From Achromobacter marplatensis (GTDB lineage Bacteria > Pseudomonadota > Gammaproteobacteria > Burkholderiales > Burkholderiaceae_B), in NCBI RefSeq assembly GCF_002209535.1, contig NZ_NJIG01000027.1:1-47151 (forward strand): a stretch of DNA of 47,151 nucleotides. Reading direction: 5' to 3'. A model generated the notes under the pieces. It was not told the DNA's origin and did no database searches. It saw only the letters and a program-made list of their open reading frames with translations. The position numbers and the translations under genes were made by a program. Below are positions 21,544-28,094 of this stretch, piece by piece (the first letter of the stretch is position 1; every line of letters begins with the position of its first letter).

Positions 21544-22782
21544 ATGCCGATGCAGGTAAACATCCGCACGCAGGTCAACAGCAAGTCCATCCGCCGCGAG
21601 CAGCACAACGGCCGTGAGCACATCGTAATCCCCAGCTACACCATGCCGTTTGACGTGGTGATGAACGGTGGCTTGTACCCGAAAGACCAAATCGTCGCCA
21701 ACTACAAGAAGCTTGAAGGCACGTTGGCCCCGCTTGGTCACCCGACCGTAAACGGCGCTTTTGTGTCCGCCTTCTCCCCGGAAGGAATCAACCTGGGGCA
21801 TATCGGCGCCTGGAACCGCAATACAAAGCTGGTCGGCAACCGCGTCTACACCGAAAAGTGGATCGACGTCGAGGTCGCACAGAACTCGGACGGCGGCCGG
21901 CGCGTGATTGAGCGCGTCGAGCAGCTTGAGAAGGGGGAGGGCGAGCCCGTGCATACCAGCGTCGCCGTCTTCCTGGAGCGTGAGCCGGCCGTCAACGCCG
22001 ATGGCTATGAATGGACCGCCAAGATTCATGGCATCGATCACGACGCCATCCTGCTTGACGAGCCGGGCGCCGCCACCCCCGAGCAGGGTGTGGGCCTGAT
22101 GGTCAACGCTGACCAAGCCAAGCCGCTCCATGTGAATGCCGGTGCGCTGGTAGGTGAATCCTTCCGCGAGCGCGAGAACCGCATCCAGGCCGCCGCCAAA
22201 GCCCGCTTTGCCCCGGGCGCAGAGGATTACGTCTGGGTGGCCGATTTCACCGACACCCAGGCTGTCCTGGTGCGTAACGGCGGTGTCGCCGAAGTCTACG
22301 GCTATGCCACTGAAGGCGGAAAGATCGTCTTCGATGACGTTGGCTCGCCCGTCGTCCGCCAGGAATCCTGGGTCACCACCGTGGTGAACAGCGTCAAACG
22401 AATTTTCAACCATCAGGCTCGGCCTGATAACACTCTGGAGGGCAATATGCCTCTGACCGCTGAAGAAAAGGCCGAGCTGACCAACGATATCAGCAAAGCC
22501 ATCGCCGCCAACCTGGCGGACCAACTCAAGCCGCTGACCGAGAAGGTCGAGGGCCTGGAAGCGAACCACAAGACGTTGTCCGACGCGTTGACCGCCAATG
22601 CGAAGGCCGAGGAAGCCGACAAGCGCAAGGCCGTTGCCGCTGTGCATGGTGACATCGTCGCCAATGCGCTGCATGGCGAGCCCTTGGACGCGATGTTCAA
22701 GGCGCTGGGTACTGCGGCGCCGATCACCAACGGCCAGGTTGCCGATTCCGGCAAGCCGCGCTTTGACGACGTCCCGGAATAA
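21544..22782 (+). CDS. DUF2213 prohead protease fused to scaffold
   Basis: A 412-residue two-part protein. Residues 1-290 are the DUF2213 serine protease: VIPSYTMPFDVVMNGGLYPK, APLGHPTVNG with the likely catalytic His, and EPVHTSVAVFLE with the likely Ser. Residues 300-412 are a Lys/Glu/Ala coiled coil (LTAEEKAELTNDISKAIAAN, LTEKVEGLEANHKTLSDALT), a scaffold. A strong internal start at 22447 would make the scaffold separately, as in lambda C/Nu3. It matures the prohead. Confidence 0.88.
   Translation: MPMQVNIRTQVNSKSIRREQHNGREHIVIPSYTMPFDVVMNGGLYPKDQIVANYKKLEGTLAPLGHPTVNGAFVSAFSPEGINLGHIGAWNRNTKLVGNRVYTEKWIDVEVAQNSDGGRRVIERVEQLEKGEGEPVHTSVAVFLEREPAVNADGYEWTAKIHGIDHDAILLDEPGAATPEQGVGLMVNADQAKPLHVNAGALVGESFRERENRIQAAAKARFAPGAEDYVWVADFTDTQAVLVRNGGVAEVYGYATEGGKIVFDDVGSPVVRQESWVTTVVNSVKRIFNHQARPDNTLEGNMPLTAEEKAELTNDISKAIAANLADQLKPLTEKVEGLEANHKTLSDALTANAKAEEADKRKAVAAVHGDIVANALHGEPLDAMFKALGTAAPITNGQVADSGKPRFDDVPE
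22447..22782 (+). CDS. nested scaffold protein from an internal start
   Basis: An in-frame ATG (MPLTAEEKAELTNDISKAIA) is preceded at 5 bases by GGAGGG, the best ribosome-binding sequence in the gene. The 111-residue product would be exactly the coiled-coil domain, separated from the protease. Nested scaffolds are standard in lambda-type and DUF2213 modules. Confidence 0.65.
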   Translation: MPLTAEEKAELTNDISKAIAANLADQLKPLTEKVEGLEANHKTLSDALTANAKAEEADKRKAVAAVHGDIVANALHGEPLDAMFKALGTAAPITNGQVADSGKPRFDDVPE

Positions 22783-22794
22783 GGAGCCCAGATC

Positions 22795-23262
22795 ATGGCT
22801 GTGAAATGGAACAAGATTTACCGTGGTGGCGTTCATCGCACCACGCCCGAAACGCGCGAAGTGAACGCGCCCGCCACGGGCGCCTTTCTGCCCGGCACGG
22901 CGGTCACGATCACCTCCGCCGCCGGCGAGATGACCGTCCAGAAGGGCATTACGGGCGTGCGCGAGTTCTGGTACCTGATCGGCGAGCACTTGCACGGCTC
23001 CGTCGACGACAACCAGGTTGGCGGCGGTTCGTCCATGCGCCTCTACACGCCGCGTTCGGCAGACCTGATGGCTGGCCGCTTGGTGGCCGGCGTCGCGATT
23101 GCAGACGACGTGCCCCTGACGATCAACGCCGATGGCCGTTTCGCTCTGGCCGTCACTGACGATCCGATCCATGCGTACATCGACGATCCGGCCAATGCCT
23201 TCCCCGGCACGACCCCGACCACGTCGACGCTGGACCAGTTGGTCCCGATCAAGATCCGCTAA
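22795..23262 (+). CDS. head decoration/cement-like protein
   Basis: The 155-residue, beta-rich protein starts MAVKWNKIYRGGVHRTTPET. Repeated strand-turn elements (LPGTAVTITSAAGEMTVQKG, GSSMRLYTPRSADLMAGRLV) lie right before the capsid gene. Position and fold fit a capsid-stabilising protein. No named family is certain. Confidence 0.7.
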   Translation: MAVKWNKIYRGGVHRTTPETREVNAPATGAFLPGTAVTITSAAGEMTVQKGITGVREFWYLIGEHLHGSVDDNQVGGGSSMRLYTPRSADLMAGRLVAGVAIADDVPLTINADGRFALAVTDDPIHAYIDDPANAFPGTTPTTSTLDQLVPIKIR

Positions 23263-23273
23263 GGAGGCCGAAA

Positions 23274-24329
23274 ATGGCTTTTTACGTAGACAAAAAGGGC
23301 CTGGAAGCGAATTCCGGCCTGAAGAAGCAGCACCAGTTCATCGTGAACTCGCGTACCGCGAACTGGGACCACGAGACCGGCCTGATGAAGGCCGCCGGCC
23401 TGGAAGTGAACGAGGCGCGCATCCCGGGCGAGGTGTGGCGTGACTTCGACACGCAGACCAAGACGCTGATGCTGTCCGATGAGGGCGGCGTGTTGCTGAA
23501 CGACCTGATGCCCCTGGCGCGCAACGTCCACATCGGCAAGATCGTCAGCGAATACCGCCGCTACGGCGCGGATGAGCTGGAAGTCCGGTCCAGCATCGAC
23601 GGCCAGCACCGCAAGCCCGTGAACCACGTCAGCTTCGACTATGACGGCGCAATTGTTCTGGTTCACTCCACGCAAGTCGGCCGCATCTGGCGCGAGCTGG
23701 AAGGCATGCGCTCGGAAGGCTACGACGCTCTGCTGGATGACCAGGCCGCGGCCACGCGCTTTGTCCGCAAGCGCACCGTTGACAACTTCGTCGATGGCAC
23801 GCCCGACCTGACGTACAAGAACTACCAAGCCTACGGCATCAAGAACAATCCGAACACCATCGCGTTGGACTTGGGCGCCGCCGGCCTGAACGTGGATCTG
23901 ACCAGCCCGACGCTGACCTTTGCGCAGGCATGGGGCGCCTTCGTCGCCGCACTGCAAGCGCTCCAGGGCCAGGGCAACAACGCGGTTGGTAATGTCACCT
24001 TCTACATCTCGGACGAGATCTGGTTCAACCTTCTGCGTATCGCCAACCCGGGCACCAGCAACGTCGAAACCATCCTCCAGGGCCTGCAACGCATCCCCGG
24101 TGTGGCTGGCTTCAAGCGCACGGACACGGTGACCGGCAATGAATTCCTGGCCATCATCTTGTCCAGCGAATACATCCGCCCGGTCGTCGGCATGCCCGTC
24201 ACCACCACGCCGATCCCGCGCGTCACGCCGATGGACGACTGGCATGTGCTGGTGTGGGGTGCCTCGGGCTTGCAGGTCAAGGCTGACGCTAAGGGCCGTA
24301 GCGGCGTGCTGTACGCCAGCGCGGCATAA
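23274..24329 (+). CDS. major capsid protein
   Basis: The 351-residue protein has an N-arm (FYVDKKGLEANSGLKKQHQF) and a P-domain/E-loop-like centre. LNDLMPLARNVHIGKIVSEY, IVLVHSTQVGRIWRELEGMR and TFYISDEIWFNLLRIANPGT are typical of HK97-fold capsids of this portal/DUF2213 module. There is strong GGAGG translation and high GC3 as in an abundant protein. Its position after decoration protein and before head-tail connectors agrees. Confidence 0.88.
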   Translation: MAFYVDKKGLEANSGLKKQHQFIVNSRTANWDHETGLMKAAGLEVNEARIPGEVWRDFDTQTKTLMLSDEGGVLLNDLMPLARNVHIGKIVSEYRRYGADELEVRSSIDGQHRKPVNHVSFDYDGAIVLVHSTQVGRIWRELEGMRSEGYDALLDDQAAATRFVRKRTVDNFVDGTPDLTYKNYQAYGIKNNPNTIALDLGAAGLNVDLTSPTLTFAQAWGAFVAALQALQGQGNNAVGNVTFYISDEIWFNLLRIANPGTSNVETILQGLQRIPGVAGFKRTDTVTGNEFLAIILSSEYIRPVVGMPVTTTPIPRVTPMDDWHVLVWGASGLQVKADAKGRSGVLYASAA

Positions 24330-24338
24330 GGGGGAATC

Positions 24339-24650
24339 ATGGCGAAATCCAAGTACATCCTCCTGCGCAAGATCATTGGCGCCGAAGTGATGCTGCCTGG
24401 CGCGGTGATCGAGCTCACGCCCGACCAGGCCGCCCATCCGCTGTATCGCACACGCGTTCGCAAGGCCGATGACGTTGTGTCCCTGGTGCCGGCAACGCCC
24501 GGTGCGGGTTCGGGTGGTGCCGATCAGGAAAAGGGCGACGTCAAGAACCGCCTGAAAGAGCTGGGCATCAAGTACGACGGCCGGAAGAGCGCTGAAGAAC
24601 TGGTTTCCCTGCTGCCCGACGGCGATCCGCTGAAGCCCGCCGCCAACTAA
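24339..24650 (+). CDS. hypothetical head-region protein (103 aa)
   Basis: MAKSKYILLRKIIGAEVMLP: a strand-rich first half, a Gly/Ala linker, then a helical end NRLKELGIKYDGRKSAEELV that looks like a HeH/LEM-type DNA- or protein-binding helix pair. It follows the capsid gene by 9 bases and precedes tandem hairpins. Confidence 0.65.
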   Translation: MAKSKYILLRKIIGAEVMLPGAVIELTPDQAAHPLYRTRVRKADDVVSLVPATPGAGSGGADQEKGDVKNRLKELGIKYDGRKSAEELVSLLPDGDPLKPAAN

Positions 24651-24715
24651 CCGCCTACGGGCGGTTTTCTATTGGCCCTGCCTGATGGCGGGGCCATTTC
24701 TATTTTGAGGTCTGG
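24650..24715 (+). terminator. tandem terminator-like hairpins after the head genes
   Basis: First ACCGCC-TAC-GGGCGGTT with TTTTCT; then GGCCCTGCC-TGAT-GGCGGGGCC (24674-24695) with ATTTCTATTTT. They probably reduce transcript flow from head to tail genes, keeping capsid mRNA high. Confidence 0.7.
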
Positions 24716-24717
24716 AT

Positions 24718-25107
24718 ATGGTGACGATCGACCAAGCCAAGCAGTATCTGGAAGGCCAAGGGATCGTTCTGCCGGATTTCGTCCTTGCTGCGCTCGTCGC
24801 CCAGGCAAACAGCATCCAGGAATGTCTGGATGAGCATTACACCGCCGAAACGGCTCTCCTGATCCAGTTGTACCTGTTGAGCCTAATGGGCTTAGGGCAG
24901 GGAGATCGGTACATCAGCAGCCAGACGGCGCCCAGTGGTGCGTCGCGCTCGTTCCGGTATCAGGGGTTTGCCGACAGATGGAGCGGCGCCCTGTCGCTGC
25001 TGCGTGGCCTGGACAAGTTCGGTTGCGCTGTCGGCCTGATTCCTCCTGATCCCACTAAGAAGGCGTTCGCCGGCATGTGGATCGCGAAGGGTGGTTGCCA
25101 AGAATGA
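24718..25107 (+). CDS. head-tail connector-like protein (129 aa)
   Basis: Mostly helical (MVTIDQAKQYLEGQGIVLPD, FVLAALVAQANSIQECLDEH, TALLIQLYLLSLMGLGQGDR) with a SRSFRYQGFADRW turn, like small adaptor proteins (gp6/DUF7370-type) that cap the portal. It is the first gene after the hairpins. The family call rests on helix pattern and position. Confidence 0.65.
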   Translation: MVTIDQAKQYLEGQGIVLPDFVLAALVAQANSIQECLDEHYTAETALLIQLYLLSLMGLGQGDRYISSQTAPSGASRSFRYQGFADRWSGALSLLRGLDKFGCAVGLIPPDPTKKAFAGMWIAKGGCQE

Positions 25108-25442
25108 GCGCCACAGCCAACTGGAGCTACACCAACGTCGCCACGGTTCGGCCATTTGAGTCGATCGACATGGAGACCGGCGAGACGGTCTACGGCGAAG
25201 AGTTCGAGATCGCCTGCACCTGGACTGCCGAAAGCAAGATGGAGCGTGAATCGGGCGGTCAGAGCGGCGCGCGCGGAGCCGAGTTCCTCTCGCAGCATGT
25301 GATCTTCACCGAAGACAAGCGGCCCAAGTATCTGGATCAGATCAGTTTTGATGGTTCGAACGGCTGGGAGGAGATCCGGTCGGTGACGAACTGGGATATG
25401 TCCTTCTTCGGCGAAGAGCCTGACTTAAAGCTGGTGACTTGA
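25104..25442 (+). CDS. head-tail joining protein candidate (112 aa)
   Basis: Starts MSATANWSYTNVATVRPFES in an ATGA overlap. It is beta-rich, as expected of stopper-type connectors (TGETVYGEEFEIACTWTAES; HVIFTEDKRPKYLDQISFDG). It sits between the adaptor-like protein and the HK97 gp10-like protein, which is the stopper slot. Confidence 0.6.
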   Translation: MSATANWSYTNVATVRPFESIDMETGETVYGEEFEIACTWTAESKMERESGGQSGARGAEFLSQHVIFTEDKRPKYLDQISFDGSNGWEEIRSVTNWDMSFFGEEPDLKLVT

Positions 25443-25651
25443 TGAGCAAAGAGAAAATCTACCTGTCCGTCAAGATGGACGAACTGGGCGTCATGCGTGT
25501 ATGCGACCAACAGGGGCGCATTGTCGCTGGCGTGCGCGCAGTGACACTGCGTCATGCGCGAGACGAAGCGGCCACGTTCACCCTAGAGGCGTTTGACCAT
25601 TCCGGCGGCGAGAAGGCCTGGGCGCCCAGCCACGCACGTAGGGGAACGTGA
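25442..25651 (+). CDS. hypothetical small tail-region protein (69 aa)
   Basis: MSKEKIYLSVKMDELGVMRV: strand-rich (QQGRIVAGVRAVTLRHARDE). Uses ATG at 25442 overlapping the upstream stop by one base. Its stop likewise touches the next start. Function unknown. Confidence 0.6.
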   Translation: MSKEKIYLSVKMDELGVMRVCDQQGRIVAGVRAVTLRHARDEAATFTLEAFDHSGGEKAWAPSHARRGT

Positions 25652-26088
25652 TGCCCGTAAAGGGCATCGAGCGCGTCAAGCGCGGCTTTCGGATCGCTGT
25701 CAAAGAGATCGGCGAAGGCAAGACCGAGCGTGCCGTCTACGAGACGCTGTCACAGGGCTCGGCAATGGCCGCCCAGATGACGCCGATCGACTCTAGCAAC
25801 CTGGTCAATAGCCAGTACGCGCCGCAGATTGACGTGAAGGAAGGCAAGGTTTCCGGCTCGGTCGGGTACACAGCCTCCTATGCGGCGGCGGTTCACGAAG
25901 CCTCGGGAAAGCTCAAGGGAAAGCCTCGGGCCGACTTCGGCAGGACACGCTCAGGCGTGGATTTCGGAGGCGGCACAGGAAACGGCAACTATTGGGACCC
26001 TAATGCGGAGCCCGAATTCCTTACCAAGGGCTTTGATCAGATCAAGGGTGCGGTGCCGGCCATTCTCAAAAGGATTTACGGTGTTTGA
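25651..26088 (+). CDS. HK97 gp10-like tail completion protein
   Basis: The 145-residue protein (MPVKGIERVKRGFRIAVKEI) matches the gp10 type: helix with TERAVYETLSQGSAMAAQMT, then PIDSSNLVNSQYAPQID, VGYTASYAAAVHEASGKLKG and the end PEFLTKGFDQIKGAVPAILK. It connects the head completion ring to the tail tube. I prefer ATG at 25651 over the overlapping GTG at 25648. Confidence 0.82.
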   Translation: MPVKGIERVKRGFRIAVKEIGEGKTERAVYETLSQGSAMAAQMTPIDSSNLVNSQYAPQIDVKEGKVSGSVGYTASYAAAVHEASGKLKGKPRADFGRTRSGVDFGGGTGNGNYWDPNAEPEFLTKGFDQIKGAVPAILKRIYGV

Positions 26089-26449
26089 CGCCTTCACTGA
26101 TTGGCTCAAAGCGGTCGTTGGCGACGGATATCTGTACAGCCGCGGCATGTGGATTGACAGCCCGTCCGTCAACGGGGCGTTCATCGCATCTGTGCAGCAG
26201 ATGGGCGGGCCGGCGCCGGACGTCGAGGACCGCGTTATTCGATTCAAAGTGATCCTGCTAGGCCCGAGAGATGGCCGCAAGCACGTGGTCCCTGTCGAAC
26301 AAACCATGGAATCACTGTCCCAGGCCGCATTAGGCGATTCGTCGCCCTGCGGCGCTGCGTCCGTGCGCGCGGTCGGCGAAGCCGTCGGCCCCGGCTACAC
26401 GAGCGAGAACCGCCCCTGGTACTCGCTTGATTTTGAAGTGCTTTTATAA
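26081..26449 (+). CDS. tail terminator-like protein (122 aa)
   Basis: GTG start at 26081 (FDAFTDWLKAVVGDGYLYSR after the first residue), preceded by AAAGGA and overlapping the gp10-like gene by 8 bases. Its fold pattern, one helix then strands (RVIRFKVILLGPRDGRKHVV; PWYSLDFEVLL), and its place just before the tube protein fit a tail terminator (gpU-like). Confidence 0.65.
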   Translation: MFDAFTDWLKAVVGDGYLYSRGMWIDSPSVNGAFIASVQQMGGPAPDVEDRVIRFKVILLGPRDGRKHVVPVEQTMESLSQAALGDSSPCGAASVRAVGEAVGPGYTSENRPWYSLDFEVLL

Positions 26450-26462
26450 CTGGAGGCCACTA

Positions 26463-27461
26463 ATGGCTACTTGCAAGAACCAGAAGTATGTTGGCCGTGA
26501 CGTGGTCCTGGAATACCACATCGGCTGCGGCGATCAACTGCCGGCCGAAACGGACTGGAAGCGATTCGCCGCCCTTCGGACGAAGGAATTCACGCTCGAA
26601 TGGGAAACCGCCGACGCGACCGCCGACGATTCGGTAGGCGCACTGCGTGAGAACATCGCCACGTTCCAGACCCTCAGCATTTCGGGCGATGGCACTGCGA
26701 AGGCTTCTGGCGCCGGCTCGGAAAATCTGATCGAGATCACCAAGCACGTCGCGCGCCCCGATGCGACGGGAGGCCAGCCGGTCGCTTGGATGCGAATGAC
26801 CTTCCCGGACCTGACGTTTACGGCGTTCATGCTCGTATCCAACATGAGCCGCAGCGCCCCGTTTGACGATGTGGTTACGTTCAGTCTCGAAGCGAGCGCC
26901 ACCGGCAGCGACTTCGGTCTGATCGTTGAAGACACGCCGAACCCGGACGCCGCAGACCCGACTAGCGTCGAGGTGATCCCGTCGACGCTGAGCCTGACGG
27001 TTGGCCAGTCCTTCGATGCCGAAGCCGTGGTGCTGCCTGTCGGTGCCTCGCAATCGCTGCGCTGGACGTCGTCCAATCCGGCCATGGCGACGGTGAACCA
27101 AGTTACCGGGCAGATTACGGCCATCGCCGCTGGCTCGGTGACGATCACGGCGGCGTCCACTGTAGCCCCCGGCGTTACCGATACGGTAGCTCTGACGGTG
27201 GTCCCCTTGGTCCAAGGCATTTCCGTCTCGCCTACCGCGGTATCGGTGGATGAGGGTGCGACGCAGGCCTTGACGGCTTCTGTCTCGCCGACCGGCGCCG
27301 CGTCGGGCCTGGTGTACGAAAGCGCATCGCCCGCTGTGGCCACCGTTAGCAACGTGGGCTTGATTACCGGTGTCGCCGAGGGCAGCACCAGCGTCAAGAT
27401 CACTAGCGCGGCTCGTCCGGCTGTGAGCGTGACTGTGCCGGTGACCGTCACGCCGGCATAA
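26463..27461 (+). CDS. major tail tube protein with two Ig-like domains
   Basis: Start at 26463 (MATCKNQKYVGRDVVLEYHI) behind TGGAGG. Residues 1-160 are the tube domain. Residues 163-245 and 250-332 are two BIG2-type Ig-like domains (VEVIPSTLSLTVGQSFDAEA, ATVNQVTGQITAIAAGSVTI; ISVSPTAVSVDEGATQALTA, ATVSNVGLITGVAEGSTSVK). The same decoration occurs at the end of lambda V. The domains should point outward along the tail and may bind host surface sugars weakly. Confidence 0.85.
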   Translation: MATCKNQKYVGRDVVLEYHIGCGDQLPAETDWKRFAALRTKEFTLEWETADATADDSVGALRENIATFQTLSISGDGTAKASGAGSENLIEITKHVARPDATGGQPVAWMRMTFPDLTFTAFMLVSNMSRSAPFDDVVTFSLEASATGSDFGLIVEDTPNPDAADPTSVEVIPSTLSLTVGQSFDAEAVVLPVGASQSLRWTSSNPAMATVNQVTGQITAIAAGSVTITAASTVAPGVTDTVALTVVPLVQGISVSPTAVSVDEGATQALTASVSPTGAASGLVYESASPAVATVSNVGLITGVAEGSTSVKITSAARPAVSVTVPVTVTPA

Positions 27462-27464
27462 CTC

Positions 27465-28094
27465 ATGATCCTGACCGAAATTGGCGAAGTCGGTGTGTAC
27501 GCGGGGGACCAGGTGGTGCGCCTACGTCCCTCGCTGTATGCAATGTCTAGGCTGGGAGACCCCGTCGAGATAGTCGAAACATTCGCCACGGTCATGGGTG
27601 GGGCAGAGGATGAGGCCCAGGCGCGCCGGTTGTTTCAGGCCGCCTTGGGCGTCATCTACGCATGCGCCAGCGAAGACGTCGACCCATCGTCATTGTTTGG
27701 CACGTACGAGACCACCTCCGGATCTCTGGAATACGTGCCAGGGGCTGCGCCGGTAGAGCATGTGGTTCCGCTTGCGCGCTGCCTGCTGAAGCATGGCGTC
27801 ACAGGCGCATTGCCCCCGTTGCCGAGGCGGCCGGGTGACGATGAGCCGGTGTATGTGAAGGAGTTCGTGGCCCGGGAGCATGTGGCTATGGCCATGGCTC
27901 ATCTAGGCGTTTCGGAGCGAGACGCTTGGGATCTGACGATGACCGGGATGGTCGGCGCACTGCGCGCCAAGTTCCCGCCGGCCGAAAGTAACGCACCTGG
28001 CGCCAAGGCACCAACCAAAGAACAGCATGACGCCACCATGGCGTGGTTCGACAAGATCGAAGCAAAGCGAAAGGCAGCTAAAGGGGTTCAGTGA
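27465..28094 (+). CDS. tail assembly chaperone (DUF6246-like)
   Basis: The 209-residue protein (MILTEIGEVGVYAGDQVVRL, RPSLYAMSRLGDP) lies between tube and tape measure, the gpG/gpGT slot. Its end MVGALRAKFPP...AMAWFDKIEAKRKAAKG split by a linker looks like the T-type extension already fused, and I see no slippery heptamer needing a frameshift. It should coat the tape measure during tail assembly. Confidence 0.7.
   Translation: MILTEIGEVGVYAGDQVVRLRPSLYAMSRLGDPVEIVETFATVMGGAEDEAQARRLFQAALGVIYACASEDVDPSSLFGTYETTSGSLEYVPGAAPVEHVVPLARCLLKHGVTGALPPLPRRPGDDEPVYVKEFVAREHVAMAMAHLGVSERDAWDLTMTGMVGALRAKFPPAESNAPGAKAPTKEQHDATMAWFDKIEAKRKAAKGVQ

Noticed and set aside
21487..23172. 561-codon open frame antisense to the protease, scaffold and decoration genes
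   Set aside because: It mirrors GC-rich codons of well-supported plus-strand genes and has no family features; such long antisense frames are expected at high GC.
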